A stretch of 64,000 nucleotides of DNA from Flavicella marina (GTDB lineage Bacteria; Bacteroidota; Bacteroidia; Flavobacteriales; Flavobacteriaceae), in the NCBI RefSeq assembly GCF_009193215.1, contig NZ_VYVA01000001.1, positions 1,054,001-1,118,000 on the forward strand, given 5' to 3'. This document shows positions 1-10,700 of this stretch, one piece after another; position 1 is the stretch's first letter; every line of letters starts with the position of its first letter. Made by a program: the position numbers and the translations under genes. Under the pieces are notes generated by a model. That model searched no databases. It worked only from the letters and a program-made list of their open reading frames with translations, and was not told where the DNA came from.

Positions 1-2
1 AA

Positions 3-863
3 CGAGCACAAACTAGCTATGCACGTACGCAAGTGGCATTGGCACAATGTCAATATTTACTACCAAGACTAACAAAACTATGGACCCACTTAGATAAGCA
101 AAAAGGGGGTATTGGTTTGCGTGGTCCTGGAGAAACAGAGATTGAAACCGATAGACGTATTGTACGAGATCAAATATCTGTCTTAAAAAAGAAACTGGTT
201 ACCATCGATAAGCAGATGGCAATTCAAAGAAAAAACAGAGGTCAGTTAGTGCGTGTTGCTCTTGTAGGTTACACAAACGTTGGGAAATCTACCTTGATGA
301 ATGTAGTGAGTAAGTCTGATGTTTTTGCCGAAAATAAATTGTTTGCAACACTAGATACCACAGTACGAAAAGTGGTGATAAAAAATTTACCGTTTTTAAT
401 GACAGATACGGTTGGGTTTATTCGAAAACTACCTACTCAGTTGGTAGAATCTTTTAAGTCAACTTTAGATGAGGTACGTGAAGCAGATTTCTTGTTGCAT
501 GTGGTAGATATTTCTCATAAAAATTTTGAAGATCATATAGAATCGGTAAATAAAATTTTGGGAGAAATCGAAAGTGCTGATAAACCTGTGATGATGGTTT
601 TTAATATGATCGATGCTTACGAACATGAAACCATCGATGAAGATGATTTGGTAACCGAAAAAACCAAAGCACATTATACTTTAGAAGAGTTGAAAAAATC
701 TTGGATGTCGAAGATGGAGAATAATTGTGTTTTTATCTCGGCATTGCATAAACAAAATTTAGAAGATTTTAAATCAAGAGTTTACGAAGAGGTCAAGAAA
801 ATCCATATCAAACGTTTTCCGTATAATAGTTTCTTGTACGATGAATACACAGAAGAAGGCTAG
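3..863 (+). CDS. hflX: GTPase HflX, C-terminal part (5' end outside window)
   Basis: Ribosome-associated GTPase of the HflX family, which splits or rescues stalled 70S ribosomes in the cytoplasm. The frame is open to the left edge, and the residues before the first possible internal start (GTG at 33) still match the family, so the true start lies upstream and this entry is partial. Visible landmarks are the segment QYLLPRL, the signature GGIGLRGPGETEIETDRR, the P-loop GYTNVGKST, the switch II motif DTVGF, and NMID in place of the usual NKxD G4 motif. A short C-terminal extension follows the G domain. The next gene starts 44 nt downstream on the same strand. Family assignment is secure. Confidence 0.95.
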   Translation, partial: RAQTSYARTQVALAQCQYLLPRLTKLWTHLDKQKGGIGLRGPGETEIETDRRIVRDQISVLKKKLVTIDKQMAIQRKNRGQLVRVALVGYTNVGKSTLMNVVSKSDVFAENKLFATLDTTVRKVVIKNLPFLMTDTVGFIRKLPTQLVESFKSTLDEVREADFLLHVVDISHKNFEDHIESVNKILGEIESADKPVMMVFNMIDAYEHETIDEDDLVTEKTKAHYTLEELKKSWMSKMENNCVFISALHKQNLEDFKSRVYEEVKKIHIKRFPYNSFLYDEYTEEG

Positions 864-907
864 TTTTTGGCATATTATTTGAAATCAGATTCTAAAAAAA
901 TCTAACT

Positions 908-2092
908 ATGAAAAAAATTACACTTATTTTTTTGTGTACACTTTTGTTTGTCGACTGTGGCAGTTTGAAAAAGACAGAGAGAGCATTGAATTCTGGAAAT
1001 TATGACCAGGCTATTTCAATTGCTGTAGAAAAATTACAGACCAATAAACACAAGAAAAAAAAACAAGAATATATTCTCATGCTTGAGAATGCATATGCCA
1101 AGGCTGTAACTCGAGATAAAGAAAGGATTTCTTTTTTAAGTTTAGAAAACAACCCAGAGAACAAAGGCTTGATATACGAAACGTATCTTCGTTTGTATGA
1201 TCGACAAGAAATGATTAAACCTTTGCTGCCATTGCAAATTCTTGAAGAAGGTAGAACGGCGAAATTTGTTTTTGAAAATTACGATTCCAAAATAATTACT
1301 GTAAAAGAAGAATATTCAGATTTTTTATATTCCAAAGGAAAGTATTTGATTGAATATGCAGAGAGCAAGAATGATTATCGTGTGGCTTTTGATGAATTGA
1401 ATTATCTAAATTCAATGAATCCAAATTATTTGAATACAAATGCCTTGATTAATGATGCGCACCGATTGGGGATTGATTATGTTTTTGTGAGTTTGCAAAA
1501 TAAAACACAAATGGTGATTCCGAAACGATTAGAGTCAGATTTGTTAAATTTTGGAACGTATGGTTTGAATGATTTATGGGTTGCTTACCACAATCATCTA
1601 GTTGAGGGGCAACAATACGATTACGAATTGGTGGTAGAGTTTAGAGACATTGCTATTTCACCAGAGCAAGTAAAAGAAAAAGAATTCATTAAAGAAAAGC
1701 AGATAAAGGATGGTTTTGAGTATTTGCTAGATGAAAATGGTGATCAAGTTCGAAATGAAAAAGGTGAAAAAATAAAAGTAGACAAACTAAAAAAAGTAAC
1801 TTTTTATTACAACGAATTTACACAGTTTAAAAGTGTTTTGGTTAGTGGAAATGTAACATATAGAAATGTGCGCACCGGACAACTTTTACAGTCATTTCCT
1901 TTAAAAAGCGAATATGTATTCAATCATATATATGCAAAGGGTACAGGAGATAAAAGAGCATTGTCTACCGATTTATCCGGCTATTTAAAAGCTAGAGCGG
2001 TAAAGTTTCCTTCGAATGAACAAATGGTTTATGATTCAGGAGAAGATGTAAAAAATCAATTAAAGCAAATACTAACGAGTTATAAATTCTAA
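908..2092 (+). CDS. Predicted lipoprotein of unknown function, tetratricopeptide-like N-terminal half
   Basis: 394-residue exported protein. A hydrophobic N-terminus ends in LLFVDCGS, a somewhat atypical lipobox with Cys17, so it is probably a lipoprotein. The part just after it (SLKKTERALNSGNYDQAI) resembles a TPR helix pair, and the first half is rich in Lys and Glu and probably helical. The second half looks beta-rich. I do not recognise a named family. It lies 44 nt after hflX and is closed by a strong hairpin at 2111-2148, so the two may be cotranscribed. No function is proposed. Confidence 0.75.
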   Translation: MKKITLIFLCTLLFVDCGSLKKTERALNSGNYDQAISIAVEKLQTNKHKKKKQEYILMLENAYAKAVTRDKERISFLSLENNPENKGLIYETYLRLYDRQEMIKPLLPLQILEEGRTAKFVFENYDSKIITVKEEYSDFLYSKGKYLIEYAESKNDYRVAFDELNYLNSMNPNYLNTNALINDAHRLGIDYVFVSLQNKTQMVIPKRLESDLLNFGTYGLNDLWVAYHNHLVEGQQYDYELVVEFRDIAISPEQVKEKEFIKEKQIKDGFEYLLDENGDQVRNEKGEKIKVDKLKKVTFYYNEFTQFKSVLVSGNVTYRNVRTGQLLQSFPLKSEYVFNHIYAKGTGDKRALSTDLSGYLKARAVKFPSNEQMVYDSGEDVKNQLKQILTSYKF

Positions 2093-2110
2093 GTATTATC
2101 CAATCAACAT

Positions 2111-2148
2111 AAAAAAGCCCCTTGTAAAAATTTACAAGGGGCTTTTTT
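2111..2148. terminator. Bidirectional rho-independent terminator
   Basis: A perfect 18-bp inverted repeat (2111-2128 with 2131-2148) has a GC-rich core gcccctt/aaggggc. An A-run on the left and a T-run on the right let it work on both strands. It lies between the convergent lipoprotein gene and the DUF3078 gene. Confidence 0.93.
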
Positions 2149-2165
2149 ATTATTGTTATCTGTGT

Positions 2166-3068
2166 TTAGAATACATAACTAATTCCAACACCAAATGTTT
2201 GTCTTACTTGAAGCGCTTGGTATGCATTATCATCGTATACCATTTGAACTGTTAAATTCGTAGAGAAAACATCGTTAATTTTCATTACTAAATTCATAGT
2301 GTAATCAACATCTACGTTTTGAGGTTTTTCGATGTAATCAGAAAACAGTGTAATGATGTTTTCCATATTGATATTCTCCATCAAATCAACTCGATAGTAA
2401 CCACGTAAGTTCATACCAAATTCGTATCGCATGCTTTCTCCTGGCTTTACACCAAAAGTTTCAATATCATTACTCGACTCGTATAAGGTTTTGTCGTCGT
2501 TTAATGTAAATACTTCACCTGTTAAGAAGGTGAATTTTGATGTGATTGGAGCAATATTCACAGATAAGTTGTCGCTCTTTTTCCAGAAGAAACCGGGACC
2601 AAAACTCAAATAACCAGGTTTCATAAATCCAGAAGTAGGGAAATCTAAATTGTCTAAAGGACCTGAATAATCATCATCGTAATCGTACCCATTTACAAAT
2701 TGAGTTTTGAAGTTTGCGAAAAATGAACCATTCCAATATTTGTTAATTTGTTTACCCAAAATCGAGTTGAATTCTAAACGGTCATCTGTTTTTTTGGTGT
2801 CTTCTCCAGCAATAGCATTGATACCAAGATTGGCAATCAATTTGTTGTCAAATACCCATCCGTTTTTTGAGTAGTTAAAATCGTAGTTCAAATTTACATT
2901 TCCAGAAAAAGCATTGTCACCTCCTGGTTGCCAGTTTGAAAAAGCAGATTGATTCATTAAAAATGAAATTTTCCCAGTTCTTTTCCAATTGCTCTCTTTT
3001 TTTGATTCTTCTTGTGCGAATAAAGCTGTACTCGTAATAAAGAGTACACAAAGTAATAGTCTTTTCAT
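2166..3068 (-). CDS. DUF3078 family outer-membrane beta-barrel-like protein
   Basis: 300 residues with a clear signal peptide (MKRLLLCVLFITSTALFAQ). The mature N-terminus has the DUF3078-type pattern W-x-tGkis-x-nQsaFsnWqpGGdnaf. The rest alternates aromatic and polar residues and ends in a Phe (GISYVF), typical of outer-membrane beta-barrels. The role is unknown. It is the last gene of a minus-strand cluster with sufE, DUF59 and DUF2480 genes, 19 nt after the DUF2480 stop, so it is probably cotranscribed with them. Family placement is from motif memory. Confidence 0.8.
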   Translation of the reverse strand: MKRLLLCVLFITSTALFAQEESKKESNWKRTGKISFLMNQSAFSNWQPGGDNAFSGNVNLNYDFNYSKNGWVFDNKLIANLGINAIAGEDTKKTDDRLEFNSILGKQINKYWNGSFFANFKTQFVNGYDYDDDYSGPLDNLDFPTSGFMKPGYLSFGPGFFWKKSDNLSVNIAPITSKFTFLTGEVFTLNDDKTLYESSNDIETFGVKPGESMRYEFGMNLRGYYRVDLMENINMENIITLFSDYIEKPQNVDVDYTMNLVMKINDVFSTNLTVQMVYDDNAYQALQVRQTFGVGISYVF

Positions 3069-3087
3069 TAGGTTTTTTTATTAGTGA

Positions 3088-3597
3088 TTAATTTCTTTTC
3101 TTTTTAAACAACGGCACGGTTGAACAGGCCTCACCATACATGATTGAGCTAGCGTGCGGAAGTATTTTTTCTATCAATTGTGTATAGGCTGTAGGAGGTA
3201 TAGGTTTGTCTGCACAGCCTTTGATAATAACAGGTTTGTTTTGTGCTAAAGTAGTATCGAATTTTTGAATGACTTCTTGAAAAATTGAAGTTTCAAGATT
3301 CTGTAAGTCTCCAACTACAATTTTTTTTGCAAAAGGAGCCGCATATGTTGTTAATAACAAATATGCCCATGAGGGTATGATAGCATCTGCAGTACATGTC
3401 AATGCCACATAGCAATCTTTCAAAGACTCCCAGTTATAGTTGCTTACAACTTCTCTAAAATCTTGTTCTTTCAAAATCAATTCTTGAAACAACCAAGGTT
3501 TTATATCTAGCAACACGCGATTTCCTTTCGGGTAATAATCTTCAAGGTCTATAGTTACGAGTTTGCTGTTGGCAACTTTGTTTACAATTTCGTTCAT
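3088..3597 (-). CDS. DUF2480 family protein
   Basis: 169-residue cytoplasmic protein without signal peptide or membrane segment. Features typical of DUF2480 in Bacteroidota are the start MNEIVNKVANSKLVTIDLEDYYP, the central WEsLKDcYVaLTCTADAIIPsWAYLL and the Cys-containing KGCADKPIPP. Conserved Cys and Asp residues could suggest metal or cluster binding, but no activity is established. It lies 18 nt downstream of the DUF59 gene and after sufE, so context suggests a link to Fe-S cluster biogenesis (inference). Confidence 0.85.
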   Translation of the reverse strand: MNEIVNKVANSKLVTIDLEDYYPKGNRVLLDIKPWLFQELILKEQDFREVVSNYNWESLKDCYVALTCTADAIIPSWAYLLLTTYAAPFAKKIVVGDLQNLETSIFQEVIQKFDTTLAQNKPVIIKGCADKPIPPTAYTQLIEKILPHASSIMYGEACSTVPLFKKKRN

Positions 3598-3615
3598 GCT
3601 TTTCTCAAAAAGGGC

Positions 3616-3936
3616 TTATAAAAATCCAAGTTCCAATTTGGCTTCTTCACTCATCATGTCTTGCGTCCAAGTAGGGTCAAAAGTGATTTCCACCTCTGCA
3701 TTGTCAATTTCTTCTAATTGCTCAATTTTATTTTCTACTTCTTTCGGCAGTGTTTCAGCAACGGGACAATTTGGAGAAGTAAGTGTCATTAAAATTTTTG
3801 CTTCCTTATTTTCGTTCACCATTACATCATAAATCAATCCTAATTCGTAGATGTCAACCGGAATTTCAGGATCAAATATGGTTTTTAATACTTGAACTAT
3901 TTTTTCTCCTATATCTGTAATTTGAGATTCTTCCAT
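3616..3936 (-). CDS. DUF59 (MIP18-like) Fe-S cluster assembly factor
   Basis: 106 residues, almost entirely one MIP18/DUF59 domain. The core is the DPEIPVDIYELGLIYDV stretch (about residues 22-38), followed by MTLTSPNCPVAETLP with the conserved Cys. Proteins of this family in the SUF pathway act in Fe-S cluster maturation or transfer. It sits between sufE (79 nt upstream) and the DUF2480 gene on the same strand, which supports that role. The length is normal for a single-domain member. The exact subfamily (SufT-like or PaaD-like) was not determined. Confidence 0.9.
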   Translation of the reverse strand: MEESQITDIGEKIVQVLKTIFDPEIPVDIYELGLIYDVMVNENKEAKILMTLTSPNCPVAETLPKEVENKIEQLEEIDNAEVEITFDPTWTQDMMSEEAKLELGFL

Positions 3937-4015
3937 CTTAATTTCTATATTTTAGCTAGCATCAAAGATACTAATTTATCGTGTTTTGAATTTTGTACGT
4001 AAGATTCTAAAAAGC

Positions 4016-4441
4016 TTACGAACTTACTTTCGACTGAAAAGCCAAGGCATATAGCTTAATTTGTTTGATCATTGATACCAATCCGTTTGCTCGTGTTGGA
4101 GACAAATGTTCTTTTAGTTCAATTTGATCGATAAAAGACATGTCCGCATCAATAATTGCAGCAGGTGTCTGTTCGTTTACGACTCTTAAAAGCAATCCTA
4201 CAATACCTTTTGTAAGTATCGCATCGCTATCTGCTGTAAAATATAGTTTGCCATCTTTTAGTTCTGAATGCAACCAAACTTTAGATTGACAACCTTTGAT
4301 TAGGTTTTCGTCAACTTTAAATGTCTCATCTATAATAGCTAAAGATTTTCCTAAGTCAATGATGTGTTCGTATCGCTCCATCCAATCTTCAAACATAGAA
4401 AACTCATCGATAATTTCTTCTTGTATTTCTTTGATAGTCAT
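4016..4441 (-). CDS. sufE: Cysteine desulfuration protein SufE
   Basis: 141-residue SufE. It accepts sulfane sulfur from the cysteine desulfurase SufS and stimulates it during Fe-S cluster assembly in the cytoplasm. The acceptor-cysteine motif GCQSKVW (about residues 49-55) and the start with IQEEIIDEFSMFEDWMERYEHIIDLG are diagnostic. Length is normal. It is the first gene of the minus-strand cluster and is divergent from the kinase gene at 4540, with 98 nt between them that should hold both promoters. Confidence 0.95.
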   Translation of the reverse strand: MTIKEIQEEIIDEFSMFEDWMERYEHIIDLGKSLAIIDETFKVDENLIKGCQSKVWLHSELKDGKLYFTADSDAILTKGIVGLLLRVVNEQTPAAIIDADMSFIDQIELKEHLSPTRANGLVSMIKQIKLYALAFQSKVSS

Positions 4442-4539
4442 ATTTTAAACTTATTTTTGCAAAGTTATTGAAACACACTGAAGTTTAAAGAATTTTATAC
4501 AAAAGATTCGAACTTTTTAAAAGTCTAAAAAAGAAGTAA

Positions 4540-5475
4540 ATGAGTAAATTGTTGATTGTAGGTACAGTTGCATTTGATGCAATTGAAACGCCATTCGGAA
4601 AAACAGATAAAATTTTAGGAGGTGCAGCCACGTATATTGGCTTGTCAGCAGCAAATTTTAACGTGAAATCTGGAATAGTTTCTGTTGTTGGGGGTGATTT
4701 TCCACAAGAGTATCTAGATATGTTGAATGATAGAAATGTAGATACGCAAGGTGTTGAAGTTGTAAAAGAAGGAAAAACTTTTTTCTGGTCTGGAAAGTAT
4801 CATAATGATATGAATACAAGAGATACATTGGCTACAGAGTTAAATGTTTTAGAATCATTCAATCCAATTGTACCAGAAGATTTTAAAGATGCGGGTATTG
4901 TAATGTTAGGAAATTTACATCCTTCAGTACAAAATGCAGTTTTAGAACAAATGACTGAAAAACCAAAATTGGTTGTTTTAGATACGATGAATTTTTGGAT
5001 GGATATCGCGTTGCCTGAGTTAAAAGAGGTCATCAAAAAAGTGGATGTAATCACCATTAACGATGAAGAAGCACGACAATTAAGCGGAGAATATTCTTTA
5101 TTGGTAGCTGCAGAAAAAATTCAAGCAATGGGGCCGAAATACGTGGTGATTAAGAAAGGAGAACACGGAGCATTATTGTTTCATAAAGAACAGGTTTTCT
5201 TTGCACCAGCATTGCCTTTAGAAGAAGTGTTTGACCCGACAGGTGCAGGTGATACTTTTGCAGGTGGCTTTTCTGGTTACTTAGCAAAAACTAACGATGT
5301 ATCTTTCGAAAACATGAAAAATGCGTTGATTCACGGATCAAATTTAGCATCGTTTTGTGTTGAAAAATTTGGAACAGAGCGCATGCAATCCGTAACAGAT
5401 TCAGAAGTAAATGAGCGATTGTTGAGTTTTAGAAACTTAACAAAATATGAAATGGAAATTCCATCAAAAAATTAA
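4540..5475 (+). CDS. PfkB/ribokinase family carbohydrate (or nucleoside) kinase
   Basis: 311-residue cytoplasmic kinase. The N-terminal GGAATYIGLSAANF corresponds to the substrate-binding glycine region, and the C-terminal DPTGAGDTFAGGF is PfkB signature 2 with the catalytic Asp in GAGD. No signal peptide. Substrate cannot be read from sequence. In flavobacteria this gene commonly precedes purF, and here it ends 42 nt before purF on the same strand, so a nucleoside or ribose-type substrate is plausible (inference). Confidence 0.9.
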   Translation: MSKLLIVGTVAFDAIETPFGKTDKILGGAATYIGLSAANFNVKSGIVSVVGGDFPQEYLDMLNDRNVDTQGVEVVKEGKTFFWSGKYHNDMNTRDTLATELNVLESFNPIVPEDFKDAGIVMLGNLHPSVQNAVLEQMTEKPKLVVLDTMNFWMDIALPELKEVIKKVDVITINDEEARQLSGEYSLLVAAEKIQAMGPKYVVIKKGEHGALLFHKEQVFFAPALPLEEVFDPTGAGDTFAGGFSGYLAKTNDVSFENMKNALIHGSNLASFCVEKFGTERMQSVTDSEVNERLLSFRNLTKYEMEIPSKN

Positions 5476-5517
5476 TACAAACGGAAAGTTACTTTAACTC
5501 CAAAAGAGAATATTATT

Positions 5518-7413
5518 ATGAGTGATGCTATCAAACATGAATGTGGAATTGCAATGGTTCGTTTATTAAAACCATTAGAGTTTTATAAAGAAAAATACGG
5601 ATCGGCATTTTACGGTATCAACAAGATGTATTTGTTGATGGAAAAGCAACACAATCGTGGTCAAGACGGTGCTGGTTTTGCGAGTTTAAAATTCAATGCA
5701 AGTCCCGGTTCTAGATATATCAGTAGAGTTCGATCTAATAAATCACAACCTATTCAAGATATTTTTGCTCAAATCAACGAGCGATTGAATGAAGGTTTGG
5801 TCGAGAACCCTGATAAAGTTGACGATGTAGCTTGGCAAGAAGAAAACTTACCTTATATAGGAAATTTATTTTTAGGACACGTGCGTTACGGTACATCCGG
5901 TGGAAATAGTATAGAAAATGTGCATCCATTTTTACGCCAAAGCAACTGGAGACATAAAAATCTTATTGTTGCTGGTAACTTTAATATGACAAATTCTTCT
6001 CAATTATTAGAAGAATTAATTGAATTAGGTCAGCATCCAAAAGAAAATACCGATACCGTTACGGTAATGGAAAAAATTGGACATTTCTTAGACAACGAAG
6101 TTGAAAGCTTATACCAAGATATTAAAGGTGGTGTTAGCAAAAAAGATGCTTCTCCGATCATCGCAGAAAAAGTTAATATTCAAAGAATATTAAAACGCGC
6201 AACAAAAAGTTTTGACGGAGGATATGCTATGGCTGGTTTGTTAGGACATGGTGATGCTTTTGTAATGAGAGATCCTGCCGGAATACGACCTACTTTTTAT
6301 TACCAAGATGACGAGGTTTTGGTGGTCGCGTCAGAAAGGCCTGTGATTCAAACGGTTTTCAATGTTCCATTGGAATCTGTGAAAGAATTAGATCGTGGAC
6401 ATGCAATTATCGCAAAAAAATCAGGAAAAATTTCAGTGCAACCAATTTTAGAGCAACTACCGAAAAAATCATGTTCATTCGAGCGTATTTATTTCTCTCG
6501 TGGTAGTGATGCTGATATTTATACTGAGCGTAAAAATCTTGGTAAAATTGTTTTTCCAGAGATTTTGAAAAAAATAGATAACGATATTTCAAATACTGTT
6601 TTTTCATACATTCCAAATACGGCTGAAACTTCATTTTATGGGATGAGAGAAGCGGCTGAGGATTTCTTGAATCAGCAAAAATTATTGAAAATTTTAAAAG
6701 GGAAAAGAGAAATTTCTCCGGAGAAATTGAACGAAATTTTGTCAGAAAGACCAAGAGTAGAAAAAATTGCAGTGAAAGATGTAAAACTAAGAACATTTAT
6801 CGCAGATGATAACAGTCGTGATGATTTAGTTGAGCATGTGTATGATATCACTTATGGTGTCGTCAAGAAAGACGATAACCTTGTAATTATAGACGACAGT
6901 ATCGTTAGAGGTACAACACTAAAGAAAAGTATCATTAAGATTTTAGATAGGTTAAATCCTAAAAAAATTGTGATTGTTTCTTCTGCTCCTCAAATTCGCT
7001 ACCCAGATTGCTACGGAATTGATATGGCGAAAATTGGTGATTTTATTGCGTTTAGAGCGGCGCTAGAGTTGTTAAAAGATACAGATCAATACCATATTGT
7101 TACCGATGTGTACAAAAAATGCATCAAGCAACGTATCAAAGAAGATGCTGGAATCGAAAATTTTGTGAAAGAAATTTATACGCCATTTACAGCAACTCAA
7201 ATTTCTGATAAAATTGCAGAAATGTTAAAAACAACCAATGTAAAAGCTGATGTTGAAGTGATTTTTCAAACAATTGAAGGTTTGCATGAAGCTTGTCCTG
7301 ATCATTTAGGTGACTGGTATTTTAGCGGTGACTATCCTACAAATGGAGGAAAAAGAGTTGTAAATGAAGCTTTTATTAATTTTTATGAAGGTAAAAATAA
7401 GAGAGCATACTAG
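5518..7413 (+). CDS. purF: Amidophosphoribosyltransferase (PurF-type, long Bacteroidota form)
   Basis: 631-residue enzyme of the first committed step of purine synthesis: PRPP + glutamine to 5-phosphoribosylamine. The N-terminal Ntn glutaminase domain has the nucleophile Cys9 in HECGIAMV, plus the glutaminase features HNRGQDGAGF and GHVRYGTSG. The C-terminal PRTase domain has the PRPP loop VIIDDSIVRGTT (Asp at about 459-460). The protein is longer than the classical enzyme of about 500 residues, with extra sequence between the domains and at the C-terminus, as in other Bacteroidota homologues. A terminator follows at 7437-7464. Confidence 0.93.
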   Translation: MSDAIKHECGIAMVRLLKPLEFYKEKYGSAFYGINKMYLLMEKQHNRGQDGAGFASLKFNASPGSRYISRVRSNKSQPIQDIFAQINERLNEGLVENPDKVDDVAWQEENLPYIGNLFLGHVRYGTSGGNSIENVHPFLRQSNWRHKNLIVAGNFNMTNSSQLLEELIELGQHPKENTDTVTVMEKIGHFLDNEVESLYQDIKGGVSKKDASPIIAEKVNIQRILKRATKSFDGGYAMAGLLGHGDAFVMRDPAGIRPTFYYQDDEVLVVASERPVIQTVFNVPLESVKELDRGHAIIAKKSGKISVQPILEQLPKKSCSFERIYFSRGSDADIYTERKNLGKIVFPEILKKIDNDISNTVFSYIPNTAETSFYGMREAAEDFLNQQKLLKILKGKREISPEKLNEILSERPRVEKIAVKDVKLRTFIADDNSRDDLVEHVYDITYGVVKKDDNLVIIDDSIVRGTTLKKSIIKILDRLNPKKIVIVSSAPQIRYPDCYGIDMAKIGDFIAFRAALELLKDTDQYHIVTDVYKKCIKQRIKEDAGIENFVKEIYTPFTATQISDKIAEMLKTTNVKADVEVIFQTIEGLHEACPDHLGDWYFSGDYPTNGGKRVVNEAFINFYEGKNKRAY

Positions 7414-7436
7414 TAAAGTTTATCATAAATATTTAG

Positions 7437-7464
7437 AAAAAGCCTCAGTAATGAGGCTTTTTTT
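7437..7464 (+). terminator. Rho-independent terminator after purF
   Basis: Hairpin agcctca (7441-7447) / tgaggct (7452-7458) with loop gtaa, extended by A/T pairing and followed by a T-run. It lies 23 nt after the purF stop. Confidence 0.9.
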
Positions 7465-7743
7465 AGTTTACAAAAGTTTGTTCTTGAACATACGTTAATA
7501 GAAATTATGCTTGTTTGTTAACTTTTGTTTAGTGATAACGCGATTTTTTTATTGTGGCGTATCAAAGTTTTATTTTTGTGATATTGAAGTAGTTAGAGTT
7601 TTTTTTCAAGTAAAACTTTGGTATCGACCAATTGTTTGTAATAATAAGCAGTTTGTTGAATAATTGATGTTATTTACTTTTTAAGGACAACAAGCCGTAA
7701 GTAATCTGGGGAAATCGCTACTTTTATAGTGTAGCTATTTATA
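7465..7743 (+). promoter_or_regulatory. Non-coding stretch upstream of the LamG/T9SS gene, with a possible promoter
   Basis: About 280 nt with no credible gene. A TAnnTTTG match (TATTTTTG) lies at 7571-7578, with only a weak TTG at 7552-7554 as a possible -33 element. If used, the leader would be about 160 nt. Nothing else recognisable was seen. Confidence 0.35.
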
Positions 7744-10700
7744 ATGAAGAAATTATATCACATATTAACTGTGTTTGTTTTATTAACAACCACCATCTAT
7801 TCTCAGGGTTCAGAGTATTCTTTGGATTTTGATGGGTCGAACGATTATGTTGATTTAGGAGCAACCGGTATTTCTTTGGGTGCTTCGTTTACCTTAGAAG
7901 CATGGATCTATTCTTCTCAACCAAATGGCTCTTGGCATGGGTTTATGGGGAATCAAGTAACAGGTTCTACAAATCGTGCGCCAGGTCTATGGGTGTATGA
8001 AAATGATAGAATTCACTTTGGTTTTGGGAATGGTACTACTTGGCAATCAGGGAATACGGATTCAGGTACTTTGATTGAAGACCAGTGGAATCACGTTGCC
8101 ATGACGTATCAAGGTTCTGAATTAAAGGTGTACATAAATGGGGTACTTGAAACAACCAAAACGGGAGTCACCGGTACACCTGTTAACCCTTTAAGGTGGA
8201 TAGGTAGAGTAGATAATTATTTTGAAGGTAAAATTGATGAGGTGCGTGTTTGGTCTGTGACAAGATCTGAAGCAGATTTAAAAACGTATATGTGTCAAAA
8301 ACTAACAGGTTCAGAAACTGGTTTAGAAGGGTATTGGAGGTTTGATGATGCAACAGGTACAACTGCTACCGACGAAACAACTAATGCGGTTGATGGTACT
8401 TTAACGAACATGAATTCAGGTTCTGATTGGGTTACTTCTGGTGCCCCAGTTGGTGACGCTTCTGCATATCTATATACCGGTAGTTGGACCGGAGAAATAC
8501 TTAGCTTAACATCTACCAACAAAGGTAATATTGAAATCAATACAGTTTCTGGTACTCCAGATGGTGTACATGTTTACCGAGTAGATGAGACGCCGAATTC
8601 GGTTTCAGGTATAACAAATGCTCTTGGTAGTAATGATATATATTATGGCGTTTACGTAACCGGTGGGTCCTCTCCGACCTATACGGTCGAATTTGATTAT
8701 GGATTGTATGCCAATGCAATGGCTGCTGAACCAAATGTTGAACTGTACAATAGAACAGATAACGAAGATACATCTTGGAGTTTGTTGTCGGCTACTTTAG
8801 ATACCGGCGCAAATACATTGACAGAGACTAGTAACTCAGGTGTCAATCAAGAGTTTTTATTGGGAGGGGTTAATTCTACTGAAGTATTAGGGTATTTAGG
8901 TCCAGGAGGAGTAGGAAATACAGATGGAAGTACTGCCTTAGAATTATGGCTAAGAGGAGACAGTGGAGTTACTAGTGATGGTAGTGATGTAGTAACAGCA
9001 TGGTTAGACAAGAGTGGAAACGGAAACGATGTGACCTTGATTGGTGGAGATCCTACCTACACTACAACTATTAACAATCATGAGGTTGTGTCTTTAGATG
9101 GTACAGATTATTTTCAAAGTAGTGTGACCAGTAATACCGGTACGACAGCTTCAGTTTATTTTGCAGGTACAATTACAGGTTATAGCGCTACATGGGCAGG
9201 AATAATTTCCGGGTCTAAAAGCGGACAACTTGATTGGAATACGACAGATCATGTTGTGTTTTTAAATAGATACGATAGTTCAGATGATATAGAATCACAT
9301 AGAGATGGTGTGAAATCAGTAGTTTCTAATGGATTATCTGGGTCTTCAGTTAAAATCATGAACTCTGAGTACGATGGATCGAATAGTATTATTAGGTTAG
9401 ATGGTGTGGCAAGTACGAGTGTATCATCAACAGGTTCTTTTGATTATAACCTAATCGGAATCGGTAAGCGTATTACAGAAACTAAATATACAGAAGGAGA
9501 TTATGCCGAAGTTATTTATTTTGATAAAGATTTGAATTTGGCGCAAAAAATAATCATTGAAAATTATTTGCAAGCTAAATACGACGGAGCATTATCTGCA
9601 AACGATTTTTATAATGAAGACAATTCTGCAAACGGAGATTTCGATTATGATGTAGCAGGTATCGGTCAGGCTACTGATGGATCAAATCATACAGATTCAC
9701 AAGGTACAGGAATTGTAAGAATCAATAATCCGAGAGGGTTAGGAAATGATGAGTTTTTGTTTTGGGGTAGAAATAATCAAACAGCATTAGCATTTGAGAC
9801 CAACACGAGTAACTATAAAGAAAGATTAAATACGGTTTGGAGAGCTAGTAGACGAAATAATCCTGGAAGAGTAGATGTTACATTTGATTTGAATGGGGTC
9901 GATCTTTCAGGGATGCAAAGTTGTTCTTTTTTACAGTTGATTGTTGATAATAATAGTGATTTGTTGAGTCCACCATCAGGTGATATCTATCCACTTACGG
10001 ACATCGGTGGCGGTTTATATCGTGCTGAAAATGTAAGAATTAGAAACAATCGTTATTTTACCCTTGAATATCAAGATAAAATTGTGGTCGATGATACTCA
10101 GTTTTATAATGGAAGCGGAACTGCAAATGTACCTGATATCAACGATGGCTGTTTTAAGTTGCTAGTCAAAAGTACTGCAGATGGTAGTTTAACGCTAACT
10201 GAAAACGCAAATGTTAGAGAAGTTGAGGTTGAAAGTGGCGGTAAATTAGTTGTTTCTAATGGAACAAGACTACAAGTTACAGACGGAATTGATAACAGTG
10301 GAGATATTAGATTGATAGGCACGTCTCAGTTGTTGCAAACACATACTGGAGTTTCTCAAAATTTAGCAAATACAGGAAATCTATATATTGATCAGCAAGG
10401 TACAAATAACAGTAAGTTTAGATATAATTATTGGTCGTCTCCTGTTGTTGGTGTTGGTCAAACACAATATACAATAGGAAATGTATTAAAGGATGGTTCT
10501 ACTCCAACAGGAGTAAGTACAAATCCATTAGGAGTTACTTTTACTTCAGGATATGATGGTGATCACACGACCAATCCGATTACCATTTCTAGTTATTGGT
10601 TGTATAAATTTGATGCGAATTGGTCACAAGTAGGTACAACAGGAACATTAGATCCAGGTCAAGGTTACACTATGAAGGGACCTGGAGCGGTTCAAGGATA

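Noticed and set aside
7414-7743. tRNA or small RNA gene in the purF-LamG gap
   Set aside because: No tRNA-like arms, no second terminator and no conserved structure visible.
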